Assembly: GCA_965112735.1 (NCBI GenBank) | Contig: OZ218962.1 | Span: 2,356,001-2,420,000, forward strand | Length of the DNA stretch: 64,000 nucleotides | DNA from: Phaeosaccion multiseriatum | Lineage: Eukaryota; Ochrophyta, other classes | Direction of reading: 5' to 3' | In this document: one piece after another, positions 1-12,500 of the stretch | Layout of the letters: the number at the start of each line of letters is the position of its first letter | How positions within the stretch are numbered: the first letter of the stretch is position 1 | The notes under the pieces: model-generated | The model's input: only the letters and a program-made list of their open reading frames with translations | Database searches by the model: none | Told to the model about the DNA's origin: nothing | Program-made: the position numbers and the translations under genes

Positions 1-1943
1 AGGGCAGGGAGTAAAGGTGCTCGCATTGTGGATGCCCCAGGCCGTCTACAATCACGCAGCTAGCTGTCCTCGTATTGTTGTTCACACGTTAATATACGTT
101 AATAGTGCCCACGAAGGTTGCTTCTTGAGTTGGGCGTGGGTGCGTGAGCGGGTGGTAACATTATATCAATGGGAGACTTTGCTCCCACCCCAAAGGAAGG
201 GAGAAGCTCTCTGGCGCACAAAGTAGGGTGTATGGAGGGAGCACTTACATAATTATCGCATAATCAAAAAAAAAAAAAGATGAGTGCCTTATTTGACATT
301 CCCTGTGGTACATTCTTTGGACGGGCCAAAAGGCCAAAAATTGTGCCTCGAGGGTTGGAGGAGTGTGATCGTGGGGTGGTTTGGTGTTGATGGTGCAGGA
401 CTCAGTGGAATAGTTTAGTTTCAGCTCAATCGGGGGAACGTTACTCAATCCTGCACGTTCACTCCCTACAAGGATGCTCTCAGTCGAAGTGTGTGACTGC
501 AGACGCGGCCGCACGACACCCTCTCTTTGGCCCTTGGCCAGTCCCGAGACGTGTCGCCGACGCTCTCTCTCCCTCTCTCTATCTCTATCTCCCTCTCTCT
601 CTCTCTCCCTCCCTCCCTCTCTCTCTATCTCTCTCTCTCTTGCTCTATCTCTCTCCCCCTCTCTGTGGCATACGCAAAAAGCAAGAGCAGTACGTTTACT
701 TGCACCAAGTGATGACAATCGCCCCATTCATCTTGGTGGCCATGATCGTGGTGCAGGAGCTGCCCTGAGGCACTACAGAGAAGCCGAGCAGACGCAGACT
801 CGCCGTGGCTGCGCGCACCATACAGGCAGCGAGGAGTTCGGTGTTCAAGAACCCTTTCGGACTCCGGAACGTCATGGTGTGGATCTGGGAACAGAACAGA
901 GCGTAGAACAAGAGGGTGGGTCAAGGCAAGGGAAGGAGGGTGAGAGGGGACGGTGAGGAGAGAAGCGAGACCGCCTTGGGGGGAGAAAGAGTGGCTCCGC
1001 CCATCGTCAAAGATTCTCACAATGCATACATCCATTGCGAGCTGCACCACACAACAACAACACGCTCTCTCGCTCCATTCGTTCCTACCATGAGCTCAAG
1101 CGGCGCCTGCATGCTCTGCGTGTCTCCGACTCGGATGATGGCAGCGACTTTCACAGTCGACTGGTTCACTGCAACCTTGCGAAGCTCGCTCTCGGTCGCA
1201 CCTCGGAGCCTCTTAGTCGGGCGGGGGGCGACGGAAGTGGCAGCAGACTCGCTGGGAGGGGGGCGCACCTGCGGCCCGTGGTGGTGGTGGTGGTGCTGCT
1301 GCTGCTGCTGCGCCACCTCCCTTCCACAGGCGCCTCCCTGTGGTGGCTCTTCCTGCTCGTCATTTACTACGGACACGGCCAGATGAGGAGAGTTCGGGAA
1401 AGGCTGGTCCTGCACCATGATGGACTGCCGGACTTGCGCAGTGGAAGGTTCCTCTCCTGTTGGGCCAGAGGGCAGGACGATGTGCACTTTGCGGCTGAAG
1501 AAAGAGGAGAGCTCGGTGCCAGAGGGCGTGAGTCCACTGGACTCACGGAGAAGGAGCTGTGTCCTCCATGTGGAGTGCCAGCTTGTGGGCTCCACGGTAG
1601 GATGGTCTCTGTACTTGTTGGTCCAAGCCTCCTTCCAAAGAGGGTGGTTAGGTTGGTTCCACGCCTGAGGAGTGAGGGAGGGAGGAAGGAAGGGAGAGAG
1701 GGAGGAGAGGAAGGAGAGGGGCTCGTCAGGAGACGGTTGGAAGGAAGGCAGGGTATCAGCAGCGAGAGAGCTTTGGCTGGGTAAGAGGGAAGTTGAGGTT
1801 GTTGAGAGGTTGAGAAAGGTTGAGAGAGGGAGGGAGGGAGGGATAGGGAGGGATAGGGAGGGAGAGGGAGAGAGGAGGGAAAGAGGAGGGGGGGGGGAGA
1901 GAGGTAGAGAGAGAGGCAAAGAAGGGAAGAGGGGGAGATGATC

Positions 1944-2030
<87 letters not shown>

Positions 2031-2827
2031 TGCAGCTGGCAGATGGGCACACGCACTTCGACGTACCGCACAGCTGGCGTTGACATGAAATAATGATGTT
2101 GCATCGAGGAAGCGCATGACCTCTCTCCAAAGCGTGGAGGGCAGCCGCGGGCAGTCGTTGGCATTCATGGTGGTCAACAAGCGGAGCTGGTGTGATGTGT
2201 GCTCCTCTCCTGAACCGGTAGTCATTCTGACCCGACGATAGACCCGTAGTTACACTGTACGTGGTCGAGAGCATCCTGCGGATGTGTGCAGGGAGAGGGG
2301 AGAGCAAGATGGAAGGCATATGTATATTACACTTATTACACAGATAAAGTTGGAACCTGCTGGAGGATCCAGGGAGCCTGAAACTGCATTCGAAACTGAA
2401 ACTCACGCATTCCGCCATGGAGCTGGTGCGCTAACTTCATTGGTAATACAATTCTCGGCAGACCCGGTATATATATATATATATATATTAATATTAATAT
2501 ATATATATTATATATACATGTCTGCAATTTGCGGTGTTGTGCTGAACTGGCCTGTCTATCTGTGCTCTAGCTACTATTGTGGGACCGCAGACAAGTCCCA
2601 GCCAAGTGGATCGACCCGGATCGGGGGTGAAGGGCGGAAGAGCTGGAAGGTTACACCATTCGTGACATGGTGTCCTGACTCAGTCATGCGGCGCTCCCTC
2701 TTCCTTCTCCTCCTCTTCTCGTCTTCTTCCTCGTCCTCTTCTTCCTCCTCGCCTTGAGGAAGAGGATGGGAGAGGAGGATGAGAGGATGTATGGAGACTG
2801 CCAGCAGCACACGTTCCGTTCAAGAGA
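1..2827. repeat. Tandem segmental duplication, copy 1
   Basis: Bases 1-2827 recur almost base for base from 2828 onward. The shared opening includes the stretch ending in 'gtaaaggtgctcgcattg' at about 10-27 and again near 2838. Copy 1 holds one F-box-like gene on the minus strand, a (CT)n run at 567-662 and a short, imperfect TCC/TCT run at 2698-2756. The window begins at the unit start, so the array may continue to the left. Outside the F-box exons the unit also keeps two minus-strand open stretches in both copies (about 911-696 and 500-300). They could be further exons of the F-box gene, but I could not join them in phase. Confidence 0.85.
1017..2225 (-). CDS. F-box-like protein, copy 1 (two exons)
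   Basis: Exon 1 runs 2225 to 2067 and exon 2 runs 1664 to 1017. The intron begins GTACGT and ends CTCAG, both sides are in phase 0, and it contains the (CT)n microsatellite. Splicing removes a Ser-Leu-Pro readthrough and gives about 268 residues. Residues near 28-53 look like an F-box (LPSTLWREVMRFLD, then FHVNASCA). Directly after the junction comes a Trp-rich stretch (AWNQPNHPLWKEAW), as in many F-box substrate adaptors of SCF ubiquitin ligases. A Gln/His run near the middle differs in length from copy 2. The substrate is unknown. The reading ends at a stop present in both copies. A GTGAGA donor overlaps that stop, so a further 3' exon is possible. Confidence 0.65.
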
Positions 2828-3402
2828 GGGCAGGGAGTAAAGGTGCTCGCATTGGATGCCCCAGGCCGTCTCAACAATCATGCAGCTAACTATCCTCTCA
2901 TATTGTTTTTCACACATTAATATACGTTAATAGTGCCCACGAAGGTTCGTGAGTTGTGGGCGTGGGCGCGTGAGCGGGTGGTAACATTATATCAATGGGA
3001 GACTTTGCTCCCACCCCAAAGGAAGAAGGGAGAAGCTTTCGTTCTCTGATTAGTGCGCACAAAGAAGGGTGTATGGAGGGAGCACTTACATAATTATCGC
3101 ATAATTAAAAAAAAAAAGATGAGTGTGCCTTATTTGACATTCCCTATGGTACATTCTTTGGACGGGCCAAAGGCCAAAAATTGTGCCCCGAGGGTAGGAG
3201 GAGTGTGATAGTGGGGTGGTTTGTGTGGATGGTGCAGGACACAGTCGGACAGTTTAGTTTCAGCTCAATCGGGGGAACGTTACTCAATCCTGCATGTTCA
3301 CTCCCTTCAAGGATGCTCTCACAGTCGAAGTGTGTGACTGCAGACGCGGCCGCACGACACCCTCTCTTTGGCCCTTGGCCAGTCCCGAGACGTGTCACCG
3401 AC

Positions 3403-3471
<69 letters not shown>

Positions 3472-3846
3472 CTCTATCTCCCTCCCTCTCTCTCTGCGGC
3501 ATACGCAAAAAGCAAGAGCAGTACGTTTACTTGCACCAAGTGATGACAATCGCCCCATTCATCTTGGTGGCCATGATCGTGGTGCAGGAGCTGCCTTGAG
3601 GCACTACAGAGAAGCCGAGCAGCCGCAGACTTGCCATGGCTGCTCGCACCATACAGGCAGCGAGGAGTTCGGTGTCGAAGAAGCCTTTCGGACTCCGGAA
3701 CGTCATGGTGTGGATCTGGGAACAGAACAGAGTGTAGAACAAGAGGGTGGGTCAAGGCAAGGGAAGGAGGGTGAGAGGGGACGGTGAGGAGGAGAAGGGA
3801 GACCGGCTGGGGGGTGAAGAGTGGCTTCGCCCATCGTCAAAGTTTC

Positions 3847-4959
3847 TCACAATGCATACATCCATTGCGAGCTGCACCACACAACAACAACACGCTCTCT
3901 CGTTCCATTCGTTCCTACCTTGAGCTCAAGCGGTGCCTGCATGCTCTGCGTGTCTCCGACTCGGATGATGGCAGCGACTTTCACAGTCGACTGGTTCACT
4001 GCAACCTTGCGAAGCTCGCTCTCGATCGCTCCTCTGAGCCTCTTTGTCGGGAGGGGGGCGACGGAAGTGGCAGCAGACTCGCTGGGAGGGGGGCGCACCT
4101 GCGGCCCGTGGTGGTGGTGGTGGTGGTGGTGCTGCTGCTGCTGCGCCACCTCCCTTCCACAGGCGCCTCCCTGTGGTGGCTCTTCCTGCTCGTCATTTAC
4201 TACGGACACGGCCAGATGAGGAGAGTTCGGGAAAGGCTGGTCCTGCACCATGATGGACTGCCGGACTTGCGCAGTGGAAGGTTCCTCTCCTGTTGGGCCC
4301 GAGGGCAGGACGATGTGCACTTTGCGGCTGAAGAAAGAGGAGAGCTCGGTGCCAGAGGGCGTGAGTCCACTGGACTCACGGAGAAGGAGCTGTGTCCTCC
4401 ATGTGGAGTGCCAGCTTGTGGGCTCCACGGTAGGATGGTCTCTGTACTTGTTGGTCCAAGCCTCCTTCCAAAGAGGGTGGTTAGGTTGGTTCCACGCCTG
4501 AGGAGTGAGGGAGGGAGGAAGGAAGGGAGAAAGGGAGGAGAGGAAGGAGAGGGGCTCGTCAGGAGAAGGTTGGAGGGAAGGCAGGGTATTAGCAGCGAGG
4601 AGAGAGAGCTTTGGCTGGGTAAGAGGAAGGTTGAGGTTGTTGAGAGGTTGAGAAAGGTTGAGAGAGAGAGGGAGGGAGGAGGGATAGGGAGGGATAGGGA
4701 GAGAGAGGGAGAGAGAGGGAACGAGGAGGGAGAGAGAGGCAGAGCGAGGGAAGGAGGAGAGAGAGAGAGAGAGAGAGCCTGGGAGCGCACTTGGACGTAC
4801 CGCACAGCTGGCGTTGACATGAAATAATGATCTTGCATCGAGGAAGCGCATGACCTCTCTCCAAAGCGTGGAGGGCAGCCGCGGGCAGTCGTTGGCATTC
4901 ATGATGGTCAACAAGCGGAGGTGGTGTGATGTGTGCTCCTCTCCTGAACCGGTAGTCAT
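3847..4959 (-). CDS. F-box-like protein, copy 2 (two exons)
   Basis: Exon 1 runs 4959 to 4801 and exon 2 runs 4497 to 3847, with the same GTACGT donor and CTCAG acceptor as copy 1. The predicted protein is about 269 residues and differs from copy 1 at only a few positions: DARSLF instead of DATSLF, a longer His run after a shorter Gln run, and small changes near the C-terminus. Both copies keep open frames and splice sites, so neither looks like a pseudogene. The intron is about 100 bases shorter than in copy 1, mostly through loss of (GA)n units. The role as an SCF adaptor is inferred from the F-box alone. Confidence 0.65.
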   Translation of the reverse strand: MTTGSGEEHTSHHLRLLTIMNANDCPRLPSTLWREVMRFLDARSLFHVNASCAVRPSALPGSLSLSLSSFPRSASLSLLVPSLSLSLPIPPYPSSLPLSLNLSQPLNNLNLPLTQPKLSLLAANTLPSLQPSPDEPLSFLSSLSPFLPPSLTPQAWNQPNHPLWKEAWTNKYRDHPTVEPTSWHSTWRTQLLLRESSGLTPSGTELSSFFSRKVHIVLPSGPTGEEPSTAQVRQSIMVQDQPFPNSPHLAVSVVNDEQEEPPQGGACGREVAQQQQHHHHHHHHGPQVRPPPSESAATSVAPLPTKRLRGAIESELRKVAVNQSTVKVAAIIRVGDTQSMQAPLELKVGTNGTRERVVVVWCSSQWMYAL

Positions 4960-5757
4960 TCTGACCCGACGATAGACCCGTCTTTACACTGTACGTGGTC
5001 GAGAGCATCCTGCGGATGTGTGCAGGGAGAGGGGAGAGAAAGTTGGAAGGCATATGTATAAATAATAAAAGGCGGGCCGAAGTGCAGTGGAAATTGAAAC
5101 TCACGCATTCCGTGGAATGGAGCGGCCGCGACCGGGCGCGGCAACTTCATTGGACCCGACAAGCAAGGGTACTTGCGACAAGGACACTCCAACTAAACTG
5201 AAACCTCTCAATCTCATTCCACAGATCAGTGCCCCAGCATGCTCAGTACGGTCCGTAGGCCCAGTATCCCCAGCATGCCCAGTAGTGCGTGTGTGCGTGT
5301 GTGCGCGTGTCCTTTTGTTGTGTGCACGTTGCTTGTGGAGGATGTCAACCCATGACGCGCTAATGAGCTATCGTTCGCCCCCTGACGTGCTACCGAGCGA
5401 TTCTCGGTAGGAGGCCCGGTAGCATGCTACTGGCAGCCGGCCGGTAGCAGGTAGCAGCTACCCCTAACCCTCCGCTGGCGGTGATGGTTGGCCGGCCGGC
5501 CGGTACCAGGTAGCAGGTAGCAAGGGGAGAAAGAGGAAGGGGGGGGAGGAAAAGGCGGATCACCCCCCCACATAGTCCTGTTTGCTGCTCTTCCACTTGG
5601 CTTACTCCACCCATCTACGGTGCCTCGTGTCATGCCTGCAATGTGCGGTGTTGTGCTGAAATGTCCTGTCCTGGCTATGTGCTCTGTTGTAGGATCGCAG
5701 ACAACGCATGGAAGCTGGTGACGAGCGAAGGCGGGACAGCTGGACGGTTACACGATT

Positions 5758-6002
5758 CCCTCCTCCTCCTCCTCCTCCTCCTCCTCCTCCTCCTCCTCCT
5801 CCTCCTCCTCCTCCTCCTCCTCCTCCTCCTCCTCCTCCTCCTCCTCCTCCTCCTCCTCCTCCTCCTCCTCCTCCTCCTCCTCCTCCTCCTCCTCCTCCTC
5901 CTCCTCCTCCTCCTCCTCCTCCTCCTCCTCCTCCTCCTCCTCCTCCTCCTCCTCCTCCTCCTCCTCCTCCTCCTCCTCCTCCTCCTCCTCCTCCTCCTCC
6001 TC
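5758..6002. repeat. Pure (TCC)n, about 81 units, expanded in copy 2
   Basis: An uninterrupted TCC trinucleotide run. The same place in copy 1 (2698-2756) holds only about 60 bases of imperfect TCC/TCT. Flanks match in both copies (the segment before 5758, and 'cgccttgaggaagagga' after it), so this is an in-place expansion after duplication. Every frame is open through it, so long reading frames here are artefacts of the repeat. Confidence 0.95.
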
Positions 6003-6189
6003 TTCGCCTTGAGGAAGAGGATGAGAGGATGTAGGGAGACAGTACATCAGCCCCAGGCATGGTTTCTCTGGCTTCTGGCTTCTTGGCTGTAGGGCTGGGC
6101 TGGCTTCTCGGCTTTCGGCCGCAGGCCGCCTCTGGCTTCTGGCTACCAGGGGGCAGAGAAACCATGCCTAAGCCCTTCTCTTTCCCTTG

Positions 6190-6470
6190 CTTCTCGAGGG
6201 AAGAGAGGTAGTCGCATTGGATGCCCCAGGCCGTTTCAACAATCATGTAGTTAACTATCCTCTTGATGTTGTTCGTCACGCATCAATATACGTTAATAGT
6301 ACCCATGAAGGTTTAAGTGGGGGTAATAGGGGGGGGGGGGGGGTGGGAGTCGTGAGTTTGGTGTGGGCGCGTGAGTGGGCGGAAACACTATTATGTCAAT
6401 GGGATACTTTGCCGCCTCCCCCTCATGAGAGAGAGAGAGGAAGGGGGAAGAAAGACAGAGAGAGCAATAA
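6190..6470. repeat. Third, partial copy of the duplicated unit
   Basis: Sequence from about 6200 ('gcattggatgccccaggccg') to about 6430 matches 2850-3020 with more divergence than the first two copies show to each other. It stops shortly before the start of the next gene at 6559, so the duplication breakpoint lies just upstream of that gene. Confidence 0.75.
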
Positions 6471-6558
6471 ACGCCCAAGGACCATGTGAGGGAAGAAGCG
6501 GCGAAAGAGGAGGGCAATTGAGCCCCAGGGCCAGGTGGCGAGACTTGGATTGAGTAAC

Positions 6559-9500
6559 ATGATGGGTGAGGAGGAAGGCGTTTACTCGCGAAGAAAGCAG
6601 CGACGAGGGGTGGGGAATAAGCTCCCGGAAAAAGGGGGGGAAGGAGGAGGGGGAGGAAATGAGGAAGAGGAGGAACTGGCAACTCTGGAAGGGGCGAGGA
6701 GTGACGATGACACTCCGTCCCAGCCTTCTCAGCAGCAGCAGGCGGAAGAGGGGAAGCAGAAAGAGGAGGTGCAACAGAAGGAGGAGGTTGGTGTCAGGAA
6801 GAAGTCCCAGGCTGGAGGGGGGGGAGGCATTGAAGAGGAAGTCTCAACTTTGGAAGGGGAGACAAGGAATGACGGCACGCCGCCCCAGTCTTCTACGACC
6901 CCACAGCAGCAGCAGCAGCAGCAGCAGGAGGGGGAGGAGAAGGAGGAGGAGCAGGAACAGAAACAGGAGGTGGAAGATAGGTAATGCCAAGACCCACAGG
7001 GACTAAATACACAACAGGGTTGGAAGGAGTGAACAGAAACAGGAGGTGGAACAGAAACAGGAGGTGGAAGATAGGTAATGCCAAGACCCACAGGGACTAA
7101 ATACACAACAGGGTTGGAAGGAGTGGAGTAGAGGAGAGGGGATGGTTTACGTTCGTGTTCGGCTTCGTGGACCTTGAAAAGAGAACCTTTAATCACGCTC
7201 CATCTGATCACCCCTCTTCCCCCGCCCCCTCCCCCCTTTTTGCTGTTCTTTTGTGTTTTGTATGCATCCATCCATCCATCCATCCATCCATCCATCCATC
7301 CATCCATCCATCCATCCATCCATCCATCCATCCATCCATCCATTCATTCATCCATCCATCCATCCATCCTTCCGTGTGTTTGGAAACAGCAGCGATGCGC
7401 CAGCAGCTGTCGTCGTTAATGACCCTCCAGCAGAAAGAGGCGACGACTCACAGGAGGGGACCTCACAGGGACTCGGAGACCTGAACAAAATAGAACGTGC
7501 TACAGGTCTGGCGACGACTCTCAAGGTGGCGGTGGAGTCAAACAATAGCAAGAAGATGGTCAAGACGTTACGGCGGTTTCAAAGCATGGAAATGACGTAC
7601 GAGATGATACGGGGGTGTGGGGCCGGCAGGGTCGTGAATGGTCTGAGGAGGCACGAGGATGCTGAGGTGCAGCGGTTGGCCAAGGCGATCCGCGAAGAGT
7701 GGAAGGCAGTGGTGGATGCGTTCAATGCCGCCGCTGCGACTGCTGCTGCTGCTACTGCTGCTACTACTGCTGCTACTGCTGCTACTGCTTCCACTCCTCT
7801 TCCAGCTGCAGCTGCGGGAATCGCTACGGGAAAGGAGGACACCAAACAGAAGAGGGTCAAGAAGGACAACGACGACGACGAGGAGGAGGAGGAGGAGGAG
7901 GAGAAGCGGCAACAGGAGGAGCCGGAGGCGGAGGTTGTTGGTCAGTCTCAATTGGAGGATACAAAACCAAAGAAGGACAAGGCGTTCAAAGAGGAGGGGG
8001 GGGAGCAGCAGCAGAAAGAGGAGGAGGAGGAGGAGGAGGAGAAGGAGGAGGAGGAGGAGCGGCAGCAGCAGAAGGAGGAGAAGCAACAGGAGGAGCAGCA
8101 GGAGGAGCAGCAGTTGGTGATACAGCAGGAGGAGATACAACACGAGGAGGATCTTCAGTTCCAAGGAGGGTACCAACGGAGGGAAGGGGTCGGGGGTAAG
8201 CTCCAGGAAGAAGGGCGAGGGGGAAGTGAGGAGGAGGAGGAGGAGGAGGAGGTATCAACTCTGGAAGAGGAGAAGATTTATGATCCCACTCCGTCCCAGC
8301 CTCCTAACCCACAGCAGGAGCAGCAAGAGGAGCAGGTGGAGCAGGAGGACCAGCTGTTGGTGATACAGCCGTTGGTGATGCAGCAGGGCCGGGAACAACA
8401 GGAAAAGCAGGAAGGGGAGGCGCTTCAGTCACAAGGAGATAAGGCAGGGGGAGGAGGAGGAGGTCGAGGAGGAGGAGGAGGAGGAGGAGGAAGAGGAAGA
8501 AGAAGAGGAGGAGGAGGAGGAGGAGGAGGAGGAGGAGGAGGAGGGGGAGGAGGAGGAGGAGGAGGAGGAGGAGGAGGAGGAAACGCGGTCGAAGAGGGGG
8601 AGAAATTGGAGCCAGCAGAGCAGCAAGAGCAGCAGGAGGAGAGGAAGGAGGACCAGCAGCAGCAAAAGGCCGAGGAAGAAGGGGAGGACCGGCAGAAGGG
8701 GGACCAGCAGGAGGAGGAGCAACAAAAGGCGGAAGAAGAAGGGGAGGAGCGACAGAAGGAGGACCAGCAGGAGGAGGAGCAACAACAAGAGGAGGAGCAG
8801 CAGCAGTTGGAGCTACATCAGCGTGAGGTGCAGGAGGAGGAGGAGGGGGGGGAGGAGCAGCAACCGAGGGAATGGGCTGGGAATACACCCCGGGAAGGAG
8901 GGGGAGAAGCAAGAGGGGAAGGAGGAGGAAGGGGAGGCGGAGGAGGAGGGGAGGAGGAGGGAGGAGAGGAGGAAGAGGTTTCATCTTTGGAGAGGGGAAG
9001 GGGAAGGGCTGGCGAAGAGACTCCGCCCCAGCCTTCGCAACAGCAGCAGCAGCAGCAGGAGGAGGGGGAGCAGGAGGAGCAGGAGCAGGAGCAGCAGCAG
9101 CAGGAGCAGCAGCAGCAGGAGGAGAAAAAGGAGGAGGAGGAGGAGGAGGAGCAGCAGCAGCAGCAGGAGCAACAGCAGCAGCAGCAGCAGCAGGAGGAGG
9201 AGGAGGAGCAGGAGGAGCAGCAGCTTGGGGTACAGCAGGAGGAGGATGTTCAACCGCAAGGAGGGCAGAGCGTATGGAGGGGAGAAGGAGGACATGAGGA
9301 GAAGGAGAGGGGAAAGGGGGGAAAGGGGGAGGAGGGGGAGGTCTCATCCGGAGCTCTTCCTCCTCCTACCTCTCCTACAACGTGTGCCCTGTCCACAGAA
9401 GAGGGACAGGAGGATGTGAACGGAGAGCAAGTCGGTGGGGTGGTGGTGATGCCGGTAGTCACATCTGTGGTGGCGGCACGAGAGTCAGAGTCTCCTCCTT

Positions 9501-12500
9501 CTCTCATTCCCTCGCCTGAGCCCTGGTCTCCTATGGTACCCGCTGCTCCATCCTCTCTCTCCCCCTCTCTTCCGAGCCACCCCTCCTCTCCAGGGGAGAA
9601 TGGCCGCCCCTCCTCTTCGCCAAGGGATAAGCTGCAGCAGAGAGCAGAGGAGACTACAGAAGACGTCAAGCGAGAGGTCCAGGAGCAGTCAGAAGATGTC
9701 ACGCAAGAAGTCCAGCAGCAGAGCATTGACCTTGATCTGCCCCATCAGCTGAGCCCATCACCAGCTGCTGGTGCTGCTGTACCACCAACTGCTGGTGCTG
9801 CTGTATCACCAACTGCTGGTGTGGATGGGGCTGGGGCGAGTGCAGCAGCTGCTACTGGTGGGGGTGCTGCTGGTGCGGTTGGTGCTTCGGCCAAGGGGGA
9901 GGGACTGACGGTGAGCGAGGCGAGATGAGGCGGGGTGAAGTGGCTACACACATGGGGGAGGAGAATGACGTGGGGGAGAGTAGAGGAGAAGAGGGGAATG
10001 ATGCAAAGGGGAGGAGAGGAGTAGGAGATGAGAGGGGAGGAAAAAGCATGTCGAAGTACCCCATCCTCCCCCCCCCCCCTCCCCTCCCTTCCCCTACCAT
10101 GTACACTCTCTCACTCCCTCCGTTCATCCCTCCTTCCCCTCCCCTCCCCTCCCCTCCCCTCCCGTTTCCTCCCCCATACATTCACTCCCTCTCTCCCTCT
10201 CTCCTTCCCTCTCTCCCCGGTGTCTCCCCCTCCCTTCCTTCCCATGTCCTCTTACCCTGCCCTGTTCTGTTTATTCCCTCCCTCCCCTCCCTCCCTCGCT
10301 CCTGTGTCCAATGTGCGGGGTGGATGGCAGTGGAAGGCATTGCGCTCGAGGTTTTCGTCCACCACCACCCCTTCCCCCAAGGGGGCCGCCTCCCCCGGCG
10401 GGCTCGCCTCCCCCGGTGGGGGGGCATCGCCGCCGAATAGTAGAGGTACGCCACGAGGAGGAGGAGGAGGAGGAGGAGGAGGAGGAGGAGGAGGAGGAGG
10501 AGGAGGAGGAGGAGGAGCACAAGACAGGAGAGGGAGTGATGGCAATGTACGGGCTACTCCTGCTATCACTTATTCTTTTCTTATCTTATCTTATACTTAA
10601 GTTGAAGCTTTCCTCTTTCCGTATCCATCTGTATCTACCAACAGGGAGCGGAGCTCGATTCTTCAGGTCGGGCTCCTCGATTTCGAGCCCCGGATTGGGC
10701 AAGGGCTTTCTGGAGGCGTTCAGCTTGGGTAATACAGAGCCACCCCCAGCTCCGCGTGGTTGGGGTGGTGACTCCCAACCTACAACTGCTGCGACTACTC
10801 CTACTGTGGCTATTGCTGTACCACCAACTGCTGCTGCTGCCGCGGCTGCAGGCATGGAGAAGGAAGCCAGCAATACACGTGTGTCTACCTCGGCGCTCCG
10901 GAGGCGTGGGTCTCCGCGGAGGGACGTCTCCACCTCCCGAGAGGAGGCACAGGAGGAGGAAGGAGAGGCGGAAGAGGGGCGCAAGGGCAAGGACCAAGTT
11001 CGAAGTGGCCATAGTGCTGGCGGCGGTGGTGGGAGCCTCGTTGGTACCGTGTCTACTCCATCGGTGAGATGGAGGGAGGGAAGGGAGGGTATTATACCCT
11101 ATGTCCCGTACATACCCTATTTTTCATCCATCTTCCATACCCTACACCCTATACCCTACACCCCACACTCTTACGCCCCATACCTACCCTGCACTCCCCT
11201 ACACCCGATACCCCATACTCTTACAACCCATGCCCTACACTCCCATGAATACACTTGCATCCCATAGCCTACACTCCCATGCACTTACACCCGATACCCC
11301 CTAACCCTAAACCCATACCCTGTTATATACCCCATACTCTTACAACCCATACCCTACACTCCCATAAATACACTTGCATCCCATAGCCTACACTCCCATG
11401 CACTTACACCCGATACCCCCTAACCCTAAACCCATACCCTGTTATATACCCCATACTCTTACAACCCATACCCTACACTCCCATAAATACACTTGCATCC
11501 CATAGCCTACACTCCCATGCACTTACACCCGATACCCCCTAACCCTAAACCCATACCCTGTTATATACCCCATACTCTTACAACCCATACCCTACACTCC
11601 CATAAATGCACTTGCATCCCATAGCCTACACCCCCATGCACTTACACCCGATACCCCCTAACCCTAAACCCATACCCTGTTATATACCCCATACTCTTTC
11701 AACCCATACCCATACTCCTTGCCTCATACCCTACACTCCTTCATCCATAGGCTTGGAAGGCCCTGCGGTCGTCCTTTAACAAGAATATGGTCAAGTCTGG
11801 CGCTGATCTCGAGAGGTTCACGAAGGCCACTCGGAAAGGTGAGTGGAAGGAGGGGAGGGACAAATGGAGGGAGGGGGGGAGGGAGAGTGAGAGGGAGAGA
11901 GAGAGACAGCAGAGGGAGATGGAGAGAGAGCGAGGGCGAGGGCGACAGGAAGAAGGGAGGGAGGGAGGGAGGAAGGAAGGAAGGAAGGGAGGGTAGGGCT
12001 TTCCCCTCGTACACTCACAGCTCGCTCCAACGCTGGACTCTGTTTTGTGTGTTCGTCTGTGCGTGGAACTACTCGTCCACCTCATCCACAGGCGTCGCCA
12101 GGGCCACGCAGGACTTGAAGCAGGCGATGGCGTCCATCGTGCCTGTACCCCCTTCTCGGACCTCGCCCAGGCTCAGGGACAGAGACAAGTGAGTGAGTGA
12201 GTGAGTGAGTGAGTGAGTGAGTCAGTCAGTCGATGAGTGAGTGAGTGAGTGAGTGAGTGAGTGAGTAAGTGAGTGAGTCAGTCAATGAGTGAGTGAGTGA
12301 GTGAGTCAGTGAGTGAGTGAGTCAGTCAGTCAATGAGTGAGTGAGTGAGTGAGTCAGTGAGTGAGTCAGTGAGTGAGTGAGTCAGTCAGTCAATGAGTGA
12401 GTGAGTGAGTGAGTCAGTGAGGGAGTCAGTGAGGGAGTGAGGGAGTGAGTGAGTGAGGGATTGTGTGAGTGAGTGAGTGAGTGAGTGAGTGAGTGGGTGA

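Larger units (their letters stand above)
2828..6189. repeat. Tandem segmental duplication, copy 2
   Basis: This is the second copy of the 2.8 kb unit, with the same order of features: (CT)n run at 3403-3490, F-box exons at 3847-4959, then the region homologous to 2540-2790 found at 5637-6030. It differs by a 400-base stretch at 5210-5630 that contains inverted GGTAGC/GCTACC elements, and by a greatly expanded (TCC)n run at 5758-6002. Sequence identity elsewhere is high, so the duplication looks recent. Confidence 0.85.

Noticed and set aside
625-1050. Additional minus-strand exons of the F-box genes
   Set aside because: Open stretches at 911-696 and about 500-300 are kept in both copies, but donor and acceptor phases did not agree in any joining I tried. 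They are noted, not annotated.
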